DNA of 64,000 nucleotides from Terriglobia bacterium (GTDB lineage: Bacteria > Acidobacteriota > Terriglobia > Acidiferrales > UBA7541): assembly GCA_020072765.1 (NCBI GenBank), contig JAIQGD010000003.1, positions 1-64,000 on the forward strand, read 5' to 3'. Each line of letters opens with the position of its first letter. Position 1 is the stretch's first letter. The position numbers and the translations under genes are program-made. Positions 18,053-26,384 of the stretch are shown here, one piece after another. The notes beneath the pieces are model-generated. The model was not told where the DNA came from, ran no database searches, and was given only the letters and a program-made list of their open reading frames with translations.

Positions 18053-19339
18053 CTACAGTCGCGCTTCCGGAGCCGCCGTTTTTCGAGTCGGCGGAGTCAT
18101 GAACAGCGCAACAACGGCTCCCAGAAAACACAGGATCGCCACGCCGGAAAATACGCGGGTGTAGCTGCCTGAGTGGTCGTAGGCATATCCGGCTTCAAAG
18201 GCCCCGACCGCGCCAGCCAGGGTGGCTACGACCATCATGAGTCCCACCACCAGGGGATAGGCCTTGGTCCCAAAGTAGTTGCCCGGCAGCATCATCATGG
18301 TGGGGAAAGCGATTCCAAATCCAATTCCCAGGAACACCGCATACACGTACAGGCCTGCGGTGCCCGTCGCGTGGAGCACCAGAAGCATCCCCACTGCGTA
18401 AGCGCCCGAGGCCACCGTCCACAGGAAGCGGGGCTCGATATAATCCCCTACAGCGGCCACCACGAGATTGCCGGCCAGCAGCGCCAACAACACGATCGAA
18501 TAGGAGAAGGCGGCTTGACCCGGCGTGTATCCCAGGTCCCTGAGGTGAACCACACCGTGGGCGAGAAACGTCGTGTAGCCCGCGCTGAGTCCCAGAGTGG
18601 CCAGCAAGAGCATCCACCAACTGGGTGAGCGCAAGACTTCCGCCACCGTCCATTCTTCCGAAGTTCGGTAGACGCGTCGCTTCCCTTGCGAGTGAGCGCC
18701 TGGAGATGGATTGACGGGGCCGGACTCCCCATCCGGGAATTGGCCCAGATCGGAAGGTCGCTCTCTCACAAACAACGTCGACAACAGAGCCGCGACCGTG
18801 CTCAACCCGCCGATCAGCCACCATCCCGCTCGCCAATTTCCATGGTAGTGCGCGATCACTCGCTCCAAGACCGGCGGCGCCAGGAACCCGCCGACGGCGG
18901 GGCCCGACAGAAGCAGCGAAATCGCCAGCGCTCTTCTCTTGTCAAACCATCGCGCGATGCCCGACTGGGTGGGCAGGGGTCCGGCGGTGATGGCGCTGGC
19001 GCCGATGATCAGTCCGAACGCTACTTCAAATTGCGTGCTGGTGCGGACGAACAGCGCCATCAGAAGAGCCCCCGCCAGGCCCAGCAAAGCTCCGGCCCGC
19101 AGCGTAAAGCGCACGCCCTTCTTGTTCATGCACAGGGCCACCAGAGGACCCGGCAGGCCGATCATCAATTGGAATACACCAAAGCCGAAGCCCAGCGTGC
19201 TGCGGTCGAAGTGCAGATCCGCCGCCATGTAGGCATTGATCACGCTGCCGCCATACAGGGGAAAGGCCAGGTTCATTACCAGGATCAGCCAAAACACCGC
19301 CAGCAATTTCCAGCCGTAGAATTTCCCCTGCTGCGTCAT
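18053..19339 (-). CDS. MFS transporter, OFA/monocarboxylate-like
   Basis: A 428-aa, 12-helix carrier. The start MTQQGKFYGWKLLAVFW, the FGFGVFQLMIGLPGPL helix and RWFDKRRALAISLLLSG in the central region resemble oxalate/formate antiporter-like and monocarboxylate permeases. The start at 19339 is chosen for AGAGG about 8 bases upstream and homologue length; an in-frame ATG further up at 19414 is less likely. It stands 111 bases upstream of the vanillyl-alcohol-oxidase-like gene in the same direction, so it may import that enzyme's substrate or export a product. Confidence 0.82.
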   Translation of the reverse strand: MTQQGKFYGWKLLAVFWLILVMNLAFPLYGGSVINAYMAADLHFDRSTLGFGFGVFQLMIGLPGPLVALCMNKKGVRFTLRAGALLGLAGALLMALFVRTSTQFEVAFGLIIGASAITAGPLPTQSGIARWFDKRRALAISLLLSGPAVGGFLAPPVLERVIAHYHGNWRAGWWLIGGLSTVAALLSTLFVRERPSDLGQFPDGESGPVNPSPGAHSQGKRRVYRTSEEWTVAEVLRSPSWWMLLLATLGLSAGYTTFLAHGVVHLRDLGYTPGQAAFSYSIVLLALLAGNLVVAAVGDYIEPRFLWTVASGAYAVGMLLVLHATGTAGLYVYAVFLGIGFGIAFPTMMMLPGNYFGTKAYPLVVGLMMVVATLAGAVGAFEAGYAYDHSGSYTRVFSGVAILCFLGAVVALFMTPPTRKTAAPEARL

Positions 19340-19586
19340 GGGGTATCCTCTTACATCATCTCCATGAGCAGGCGCAACCATATTCGTGCTGCGCACAAAG
19401 ATCACCCGCATCACACCCGACCCTGGCGGCAGTGACCCGCTACGGCACTACCGCTTCGGTGGCGCGTGGTTCTGCACGAGGCGATCTCAACGCCGCCGAT
19501 TGCAACACGCTCGAAGCCCACGGCCTCCCGCATGAAAGCCAGGCACAACGCGACCCTCAAGCCGAAAGAAGCGGAACTTTGCGGGG

Positions 19587-19751
19587 TTACAGCCGGCGTT
19601 GCCAGGCACGGATCGGGTATCCGTCTGTTCTCCTGGATTTCCCGGCGGGAGTGAACTTCACCACAATGTCCGGCTGGTCGGCAATCGCGGCCATCACTAA
19701 CTCGCGCATCAGGCGCGGCCGATTTCCCACCAGAACCCCGATGGGCTTCAT
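19587..19751 (-). pseudogene. truncated receiver-domain remnant
   Basis: A 54-codon frame with a good ribosome site (GGAGAAG 6 bases before the ATG at 19751). Residues 1-31 (MKPIGVLVGNRPRLMRELVM, then ATIADQPDIVV-like sequence) look like strand 1 and helix 1 of a NarL-type receiver domain. After that the sequence (KFTPAGKSRRTDGYP) loses all resemblance and ends. A normal NarL-type regulator has about 210 residues, so about 85% is missing. It lies just downstream of a full-length regulator with a degenerate receiver (19909-20655). Probably a decayed paralogue; whether it is still made is unknown. Confidence 0.45.
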
Positions 19752-19908
19752 GGAATCTTCTCCACGAGGACGAGTATCCGAAAAAAACGGTACCGCGGGA
19801 ACCGATTCAATCTGGTTTCCAGAAAAGGCGCGAGGAAGGGGTTCCTTGGCCCGTTGCCACGCCGGCTGCCGTACGGAGTACTCCCGAGGACAAGGGAACC
19901 GATCGTAC

Positions 19909-20655
19909 CTACGCGGCGTGACCGGCACTCTTGGTATTCCCGCCGGGCTGGCGATTCTGGCAGGCTTCCCACACACTCGAACGATCCGCGACGCCCACTT
20001 TGCGGAGAATGCGGTGGATGTGATTCTTCACCGTCTGTTCCGACAACCCGAAGTGGCTGGCGATTTCCTTATTGCTGAGCCCGCGCCCGATCAGGGGAAT
20101 CAGTTGCTGTTCGCGGCGCGTCAGCCCGGAGGGCATGCGTTTCCGGCTGCTGGGAAACTCGACCGCCTGCTGGGCCACTTGCTCGAACAGAACTCGCACG
20201 TAGCGGGGCGGACACACCACGTCTCCGGCCGCCACGGTTCGAATTGCCGAGACCACATCCAAGGCCGAGGCCTCCTGCAATACGTATCCCAGCGCGCCGT
20301 GCCGAATAGCCGCCAGGAAGTGGTCGTGGTTGTCGTCCATGGCAACCAGAACGCTCCTCATCAAACGGTTCTTGGCGCCGGTTCCGGAGGACGGAATGGG
20401 CGCATCGAGAAAGAACTCCAGTGAATCAAGGATGAGTGTGTTGGCGCCGGAGTCAGCGACTTCGTTGCGTGTTGTGGAACAGATCGCTTGTGCCGCAACG
20501 ATCTCGAAGTCCGTCTTCTTGGCCAAGACTCGCGCGATCGATTCCCTCAGCAGGCGATTGCAGGAAGCTATGAAAACCTTGGCCTTGCTTTCCATCGATT
20601 TATCTTCGCGCTTCGCCCAATGCCTGCCACGTTGATCTTTAGAGTAAGAGTACAT
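19909..20655 (-). CDS. LuxR/NarL-type response regulator with degenerate receiver domain
   Basis: A 248-aa transcriptional regulator. The receiver-like domain spans about residues 24-150 and the LuxR helix-turn-helix is complete near the C-terminus (LTRREQQLIPLIGRGLSNKE, then IASHFGLSEQTVKNHIHRIL). Asp77 sits where the phosphoacceptor should be, but the acidic pair after strand 1 is Ser31-Cys32 and the conserved lysine after strand 5 is Gln127 (GYVLQEAS). This suggests a pseudo-receiver that is not switched by ordinary phosphorylation. ATG 20655 has TAGGAG 5 bases upstream; ATG 20595 would give the more usual N-terminus but has a weak ribosome site. No partner kinase is adjacent. Confidence 0.83.
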   Translation of the reverse strand: MYSYSKDQRGRHWAKREDKSMESKAKVFIASCNRLLRESIARVLAKKTDFEIVAAQAICSTTRNEVADSGANTLILDSLEFFLDAPIPSSGTGAKNRLMRSVLVAMDDNHDHFLAAIRHGALGYVLQEASALDVVSAIRTVAAGDVVCPPRYVRVLFEQVAQQAVEFPSSRKRMPSGLTRREQQLIPLIGRGLSNKEIASHFGLSEQTVKNHIHRILRKVGVADRSSVWEACQNRQPGGNTKSAGHAA

Positions 20656-20887
20656 CTATACTCCTACGCGTGCCCATGATGCAAGTACTACGTAGTTTAC
20701 TGTCGGTACCCATATATATTCGTAAACGTAGTGACGGATCCCGCATCGGCATCCCCCCAGCAGTTCCGTGTTGCTCGGCGTGCCTCCTTCGCCGGCGCGG
20801 CCCGCGCATGGCTCGGCTTCTGGGCGCGCCGCATCGGAGCGGCGCGATACCGCGCCCGGCACCGTGGCGGAGGATCGTTTTACCGGG

Positions 20888-21121
20888 CGGTGCATCCGTT
20901 GCGACACCTGTGGGCACGCCTGCCCGGCGAAAATCAAAAGAATGTGACGCGTGCAAGCGCTCCTATCCGTATCAGGCAATCAAAATCACATGGGACGAGG
21001 AACAGTACTACCCCGTAATCGCCCCCTCAAAAGTGCAACGGCTGCGGAGCGTGTGAAGTCGTGTGCCCGACCACCGATCACCCCCATCACGGCCATCCAC
21101 GACCACGAATAAGTGGTCTTC
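20888..21121 (+). pseudogene. decayed polyferredoxin (4Fe-4S) gene, motifs in three frames
   Basis: Three ferredoxin-type cysteine motifs follow each other within 180 bases, each in a different frame. RCIRCDTCGHACP is encoded at 20888-20926. ECDACKRSYPYQAIKI starts at about 20940; its last Cys positions are replaced. KCNGCGACEVVCP is at 21031-21069. A continuation, AITAIHDHE-stop-VVFA, resumes in the first frame at about 21086. The order and spacing match a multi-cluster ferredoxin of the NapG/MauM kind, disrupted by at least three frameshifts and a stop. No intact frame covers them, so the gene is dead, or the assembled sequence has several indels here. Confidence 0.6.
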
Positions 21122-21913
21122 GCACAGCTATAACATGTTGGTTCTTCACATATTGTCGCGGATGTTGATGCAGTCTGATTGCCAAACCAGGCGGGCATCA
21201 GGCGAATCCCTCTTGGGAATACGCTCGGACAGCGATGATGAACTCTTTTGTTTTCTGTCCCCTAGTACAGAGCCTCCCCCGGCTCACAATCCATCGATCG
21301 CACCTCAAAGACCAGCTATCTACCAATATGGGAATCGCCAATCAAAACTGGTACCGCCAGCTTCATGGAACTGGTCAATATTCCCCCAAAACTGTGCCTG
21401 CGCTATGCCCGACTGGCTGAAGCCAAGGGCGGTACTTTAGCGGGCGGTTCTAGAAGCTTCTCTCCGCCCCCGTAGGGCAACCCCCTCTCCAGAAAACCAA
21501 CGCAGGAGGCCTTCGGACCTCTCGCATCTCTAGCGAAAGGCACGACCCTGCCTGTCTCAATTGGAAGGGAGTACTACAAATCCATGCCTGCGAGGGGACT
21601 AGGGCAGGAGTTTCTCCGTCGAGATCACAAGCACAGCATCCATTGTGAGATGTTTGTGGGATCAGAACGCTGGATATATAGCCATTGCGAACCCAGGGGC
21701 AGGGGCGAATCCACCCGGCATGGACCTTGTAAAGGAACCCTGTTCCGGGAAAAAGGGCGAGCGCGGCGATCCTCCACGGCGGAGACGCAACGGACGCGGC
21801 GGGCCAATGGCAAAGCGGCAGGATAGGGGCAAAGAGGCGCAGAAACCACGGCCACCCGCTACCGTGCCCGCGACGGCGATTCTGCCAAGTGCCCGTAACC
21901 TATTGAAAAGAAG
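21122..21913. other. gene-poor stretch next to tRNA-Lys
   Basis: No frame here has family resemblance, good coding character or a convincing ribosome site. Local base composition is lower in GC than the neighbouring genes up to about 21.4 kb, then returns to normal. A short phrase near 21775-21840 (GGCGGAGACGCAACGGACGC) resembles a widespread intergenic repeat. The piece lies between the ferredoxin remnant and the 3' end of tRNA-Lys and may be old accessory DNA, but no integrase or direct repeat was found. Confidence 0.4.
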
Positions 21914-21988
<75 letters not shown>

Positions 21989-22055
21989 ACAAAAACAATC
22001 TATTTTAACACGACCGGATCGATTTCCCACGCAGGCGGAGACATCCTGGCCCACA

Positions 22056-23009
22056 TCACTGGCGCAGGAACGCGGCAATTTCCTTGGCCACCTGGCGTGC
22101 CCGCACCAGGTCCCCCGGACCCAGCGAAATGGCCGCCACCCGCGGGTGCCCTCCGCCGCCGTATTTTTCGCACAGCGTGGCCAGATTCACTTCGGCGGAC
22201 GCTTCCTTCCACGGATTGCTCCCCACGGACACCTTCGCGCGCACCGGCGAGGAGCTGATGCCCACCGAATACAGCGCGTCCGGATGCAAATAGTACGGCA
22301 CGAACTTGTTATACCCCTCGAAGTCCAGATCACTGACGTCGAAATAAATGACGCCGTCGCGGGCCTCGGCGCGCTCCCGCAGGACGTCGATCGAGCGGCG
22401 GTGCCGTTCCAGTAGACGCGTCAAATGATGCTTCACCCACGGCAACTGGATCATCTCGGCCAGCGGCAGCGCCGCTAGATCCGGGATCAGCCGCGAAACC
22501 AGGTTCGGTTCGGCCGCCGCCTCGATCACCAGCGCCAGCTGCATGGCCGGCGTGGCCAGTCCCACAGCCTCCTCGGGCGACGCGAATTGCGCCCCGTCGA
22601 TGATGTCGCCCCAGTGAATCAGTTCCGCCAGCGGCTTGGCGTCGAATCCGAACTTCTCCGCCGCGATGGTGGCGATGAATTTTGTGCACGACTTGTACGA
22701 CGGATCGTAAAACTTCCTGCCCGAACGGTCCTGCCGGAAATGCTCGGCATCCTCCGGCTTCAGAAAGGCGCTCTGGTGATGGTCGAACCACCACGTCAGC
22801 AGCGGCGAGCTGGAGTACTTGAAGTCCACGATGACGTTTTCATCGCCGTCGAACAAACCATCCTCAAACGGTTGCGACGCCTTGTGCGTCATCCCCGTGT
22901 ACAGGAATTCCGCGCCGGGATTGATCCGCTCGCGATAAAACCGCGAAAAAATCGCCGCCGACGACGCCCCGTCGAAACATTTGTCGTGAAAACAGACGCG
23001 GACTCTCAC
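22056..23009 (-). CDS. DHH/DHHA1-family phosphohydrolase
   Basis: A 317-aa protein of the DHH superfamily (exopolyphosphatase, NrnA/RecJ-like phosphoesterases). Motifs in order are HDKCFDGASSAA (metal-binding Asp), VDF, WWFDHHQS (the DHH signature), HWGDIIDGA, and YGGGGHPRVAAISL, the glycine-rich DHHA1 substrate motif near the C-terminus. The start is GTG at 23009 with AGAGGGG just before; the longer frame upstream has no family resemblance. The gene stands alone between tRNA-Lys and the CWC protein. The substrate (short oligonucleotides, cyclic dinucleotide product, polyphosphate) is not predictable. Confidence 0.82.
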   Translation of the reverse strand: MRVRVCFHDKCFDGASSAAIFSRFYRERINPGAEFLYTGMTHKASQPFEDGLFDGDENVIVDFKYSSSPLLTWWFDHHQSAFLKPEDAEHFRQDRSGRKFYDPSYKSCTKFIATIAAEKFGFDAKPLAELIHWGDIIDGAQFASPEEAVGLATPAMQLALVIEAAAEPNLVSRLIPDLAALPLAEMIQLPWVKHHLTRLLERHRRSIDVLRERAEARDGVIYFDVSDLDFEGYNKFVPYYLHPDALYSVGISSSPVRAKVSVGSNPWKEASAEVNLATLCEKYGGGGHPRVAAISLGPGDLVRARQVAKEIAAFLRQ

Positions 23010-23194
23010 ATCCCCTCTCCCGCTCCCCCGTGCTACCAGACCAAAATCCCTTGCTGGGTAAAGCCAACTAAGATGGCCGCTCCCTCCGGTGTTGTCAAGA
23101 GGGATCGCCGCACACTCCTGCCCCGCCCACACGTGCCCCTTACCGTACTTCCTCGGGGTTCACCACTCGCCGGAGAGAAACGCGGCGCCGCCGG

Positions 23195-23392
23195 CTACGG
23201 CTTGTTGGTCGGCAGACTCGCCCGCACTTGGCCCTCGCGCGGCAGGCAGCGCGGACACAAGCAGTCCTGAAACCGTTCCCGCAACTCCGCCAGCGCGCCG
23301 CCGCTCAGCTCCACGTCCGCGCACCAGCATCCCGCGCCGGAAGCGGAACAGCTAAATGTCGCGCCACACGCCTCGCAGGTCTTCTGTTTCAC
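23195..23392 (-). CDS. cysteine-rich CWC-family protein
   Basis: A 65-aa protein rich in cysteine: KTCEACGATFSCSASGAGCWCADV and CLCPRCL match the CWC family, short soluble proteins with a C-x-x-C...C-W-C...C-x-C-x-x-C layout that probably binds zinc or iron. GTG at 23392 is preceded by GAGGG; the longer frame extends 39 residues further but has no family match. The function of the family is unknown. Confidence 0.7.
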   Translation of the reverse strand: MKQKTCEACGATFSCSASGAGCWCADVELSGGALAELRERFQDCLCPRCLPREGQVRASLPTNKP

Positions 23393-23529
23393 TGCGCCCT
23401 CGCGGATCGCATTCCTGGATCGCCCGCTGCCACCACCAACCGGATTCTTTCGAACTCCCGGCTCACAGACATGCTCCGGCCCCGCCGTCGCGGCAACCCT
23501 GCCGGTCATGTGGGATGCAACCGCCCGGA

Positions 23530-23862
23530 TTAAATATGGCGCTCGAGGACCTTGACGATCTGATCTTTCGGCACCGCGCCCACGATCTGGTCGGCCACTT
23601 CCCCGCCTTTGAAGACCAGCAGCGTCGGGATGCCGCGGATATTGAACCGGCCCGGAACATTCATATTCTCATCGACGTTGAGCTTCACCACCTTGACCTT
23701 GCCCGCCTGTTCGCGCGCGATTTCCTCCACCGTGGGCGTCAACATATGGCACGGGCGGCACCAGTCCGCCCAGAAGTCCACCATCACCGGCTGGGTCTTG
23801 CTGGCCTCGATCACATCGCTTTGAAAGCTTGCATCACTCACAGCTTGAATCGTGTCTCCCAT
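23530..23862 (-). CDS. trxA: thioredoxin with WCRPC active site
   Basis: A 110-aa cytoplasmic thioredoxin that reduces protein disulfides. The fold is complete: FWADWCRPCHMLTP (active-site Cys35 and Cys38), KLNVDENMNVPGRFNIRGIP with the cis-proline at IRGIPT, and a final FKGGEVADQIVGA. The usual glycine of WCGPC is Arg here, a change that tends to alter redox potential in thioredoxin-like proteins. The length is normal and there is no signal peptide. It lies between glgA and the CWC gene on the same strand, 52 bases after the glgA stop. Confidence 0.9.
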   Translation of the reverse strand: MGDTIQAVSDASFQSDVIEASKTQPVMVDFWADWCRPCHMLTPTVEEIAREQAGKVKVVKLNVDENMNVPGRFNIRGIPTLLVFKGGEVADQIVGAVPKDQIVKVLERHI

Positions 23863-23914
23863 GGTTTCCCCTTGTGGCGCCGGCCCGGTGGAACGCCGCG
23901 GCCTGCGCCTCTAT

Positions 23915-25381
23915 TTATTTCGATGATTTCGCCGTCCGCTGGATGCGCGCCTGCTTCGCCATCTTGTACAGCACGGCGTACTCCTTCGCCGAACTCCGCC
24001 ACGAAAAGTCCCTGGCCATGCCGTGGGCCTGCAGCGCTCGCCATGCCTTCGGCTCATGGTACGTCTTCAGTGCGGCGCGGATGCACTCTAGCAGCGACTC
24101 GCCGTCGTACTCCTGGAACTTGAACCCCGTCCCCTGCTGGGTCCTCAAATTATAGTTTTCTATCGTATCATCAAGTCCGCCTGTTGCGCGCACCACCGGA
24201 ACCGTCCCGTACCGCAGGCTGTAGATCTGGTTCAGCCCGCACGGCTCGTACCGCGACGGCATCAGGAACAGGTCCGCCCCAGCCTCGATCTTGTGCGCGA
24301 GCCCGTTATCGTAACCGATCTTCACCCCCACCCGCCCCGAATATTTCTCCCCCAGCTTCTGGAACAACTTCTCGTATTCCGGCTGGCCCGTGCCCAGCGC
24401 CACGATCGCCACATCTTCCTTCATCAGCTCGTCCGAAATCTCGGCGATCAAATCGAAGCCCTTCTGGTCCGCGAACCGCGACACAATTCCCACCAGCGGC
24501 CGCTCCAGATCTTCCTCCCGCAGCCCGAACGCCGCCAGCAGATCCTTCTTACAGATCTTCTTCCCGCTGAGATCCTTGGCGGAATATGGCTGCGCGATAA
24601 GCGTGTCCTTCTCCGGGCTCCAGACCGCGTAGTCCACTCCATTCAAAATCCCCACCAGGCGTTCGCCCCGGTTGCGAATCACACCCTCGAGCCCGCAACC
24701 GTATTCCGGCGTCTGGATTTCCTTGGCGTACCGCCGGCTCACCGTGGTCAGGTAGTCGGCGTAGATCAGCCCCCCTTTGAGGAAGTTCACCTTGCCGTAA
24801 AACTCCAGCGAGTCCATCGTGAACATCCGGTCGGGCAGGCCGATCCTGCGCAGATCGGTCTGCGGAAACAATCCCTGATAGCCCAGGTTGTGAATCGTCA
24901 GCACCACCGGCAGCGCCTGCACCGCCGGATCATCGGCGTGCTGCGTGCGCAGCAGCACCGGAACCAGCGCCGATTGCCAGTCGTGGCAATGAATCACGTC
25001 CGGCATCCACACGCGCTTCACCAGCTCGATCGCCGCCCGCGAAAATTCCGCGAACCGCTCCGCGTTGTCCGGATAATCGCCCTTCTGATCCCCGTACAGC
25101 TGCGCCCGGTCGAAGAAGGCCGGATCGTCCACAAAAAAATACCGGACGCCTTCCACCGCCTGCCCCTCCCCGATCGCCGGAAACCGCAATCGGTCGCCCA
25201 GCGCCACCGTAACGCTCGCAATCAGCGTGGAACGAATCTGGTTCTCCCGATACCGCGGCAATAGAACCGCCACCTCGTGGCCCATTTCCACCAGCGCCTT
25301 GGGCAGCGCCTGGACCACGTCCGCAAGTCCGCCTGTCTTTGAATACGGTAGCCCTTCGGGGGAGACGAACAGGATCTTCAT
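23915..25381 (-). CDS. glgA: glycogen synthase (ADP-glucose type)
   Basis: A 488-aa GT5 glycosyltransferase that extends alpha-1,4-glucan chains from ADP-glucose. The N-terminal MKILFVSPEGLPYSKTGGLADV holds the K-T-G-G-L motif that binds the ADP-glucose phosphates. HNLGYQG and the C-terminal nucleotide-binding region MPSRYEPCGLNQIYSLRYGT are also diagnostic, with the retaining Glu in EPCGL. Length and ends are normal. No other glycogen gene lies next to it. It is divergent from rsmA, with about 115 bases between the two starts. Confidence 0.95.
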   Translation of the reverse strand: MKILFVSPEGLPYSKTGGLADVVQALPKALVEMGHEVAVLLPRYRENQIRSTLIASVTVALGDRLRFPAIGEGQAVEGVRYFFVDDPAFFDRAQLYGDQKGDYPDNAERFAEFSRAAIELVKRVWMPDVIHCHDWQSALVPVLLRTQHADDPAVQALPVVLTIHNLGYQGLFPQTDLRRIGLPDRMFTMDSLEFYGKVNFLKGGLIYADYLTTVSRRYAKEIQTPEYGCGLEGVIRNRGERLVGILNGVDYAVWSPEKDTLIAQPYSAKDLSGKKICKKDLLAAFGLREEDLERPLVGIVSRFADQKGFDLIAEISDELMKEDVAIVALGTGQPEYEKLFQKLGEKYSGRVGVKIGYDNGLAHKIEAGADLFLMPSRYEPCGLNQIYSLRYGTVPVVRATGGLDDTIENYNLRTQQGTGFKFQEYDGESLLECIRAALKTYHEPKAWRALQAHGMARDFSWRSSAKEYAVLYKMAKQARIQRTAKSSK

Positions 25382-25496
25382 GGTTGGTTAGCCGAAAGAA
25401 AAACGGTAGCGGAAGCCCGGTGGACTCGTCAAGACAAACTCCGCCTCCACGCTGCATTTGTTACTACTGTCCCGGATTGCTACACTCCCCTTCGCC

Positions 25497-26291
25497 ATGG
25501 CCCGTCAGCGATTGGGACAACACTTCCTGGGCGACCCGAACTGGCAGAAGCGAATTCTCGCTACCCTGCCGCTCGGCTCCGATAACGTCTGGGTGGAAGT
25601 CGGACCGGGCCATGGGGAAATGACGCGACTCCTGGCCGCTCCGGGCCGCCGTCTGGTCGCCGTCGAAGCCGACGTGCGGCTGGCCGAGGCGCTCCTGCAG
25701 CAGGTGCGCTCTTCCCCCCAGGAATGGCCCGGCGTCGAAGTCGTGACTGGAGACGTCCTGAAAACCGATCTCGGGCAATTAGCCGGCGGGAGGTTCCGCG
25801 TCTACGGCAACCTCCCCTACTACATCACCTCGCCCATCCTCCATCACCTGTTTGGCTATGCCGCCCAGATCGCCTCAATTCACATCGTCGTACAACTGGA
25901 AGTCGCCGCGCGCATCGCCGCGCTCCCCGGCCGCCGCGAATACGGCTACCTGTCGGCCATCTGCCAGTTTTACACGCGGCCCGAACTCGTGTTCCGGATT
26001 CCCCCCGGCGCGTTTCGCCCTCCCCCGCGCGTCGACTCAGCACTGCTGCGCATGACTCTCCCGGGCCAACGCGCCGCGCTGGAAATTCCTGTTTCCGATG
26101 AGCCGCGCTTCCTCGAATTCATCCAGCTCTGTTTCAGCCACAAGCGCAAAACGCTGCGCAACAATTTACGCGCACTCGCGCCGGATACCCGCATCCACGA
26201 AGCCCTCGCCGCCGCAGGCCTTCGCCCCGATGCCCGCGCCGAACAGCTCTCGCTCCCGCAATTCGCCGCGCTGTTTGCCGCAATCCTTTAG
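25497..26291 (+). CDS. rsmA: 16S rRNA (adenine1518-N6/adenine1519-N6)-dimethyltransferase
   Basis: A 264-aa rRNA methyltransferase (KsgA) that dimethylates two adjacent adenines near the 3' end of 16S rRNA. The N-terminal RQRLGQHFLGDPN is the family signature. SAM motif I is VEVGPGHGEMT, and the catalytic motif IV is NLPYYITSPIL. The C-terminal helical domain includes FIQLCFSHKRKTLRNNL, typical of KsgA. ATG at 25497 is selected because the RQRLGQHF start is conserved. It ends close to the converging GDPD gene, with a small palindromic repeat between them. Confidence 0.95.
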   Translation: MARQRLGQHFLGDPNWQKRILATLPLGSDNVWVEVGPGHGEMTRLLAAPGRRLVAVEADVRLAEALLQQVRSSPQEWPGVEVVTGDVLKTDLGQLAGGRFRVYGNLPYYITSPILHHLFGYAAQIASIHIVVQLEVAARIAALPGRREYGYLSAICQFYTRPELVFRIPPGAFRPPPRVDSALLRMTLPGQRAALEIPVSDEPRFLEFIQLCFSHKRKTLRNNLRALAPDTRIHEALAAAGLRPDARAEQLSLPQFAALFAAIL

Positions 26292-26302
26292 ACACGGGCA
26301 GC

Positions 26303-26331
26303 CATGACGAATCCGCCTTGGATTCGTCGTG
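26303..26331. repeat. ACGACGAA-type palindromic repeat, copy 1
   Basis: The sequence ATGACGAATCC-GCCTT-GGATTCGTCGT forms a hairpin with one mismatch between the converging rsmA and GDPD genes. Related palindromes occur at 38842-38870 and 62015-62076. There is no T-run, so it is not a classical terminator. Confidence 0.6.
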
Positions 26332-26384
26332 GGATGGTTTGCCGCATAGGAAAAGACCTGAGGAGGGGAGAACCCGCTCGGAGC

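Noticed and set aside
22587-23270. 227-codon plus-strand frame over the DHH phosphohydrolase
   Set aside because: It is antisense to intact DHH/DHHA1 motifs and has no ribosome site.
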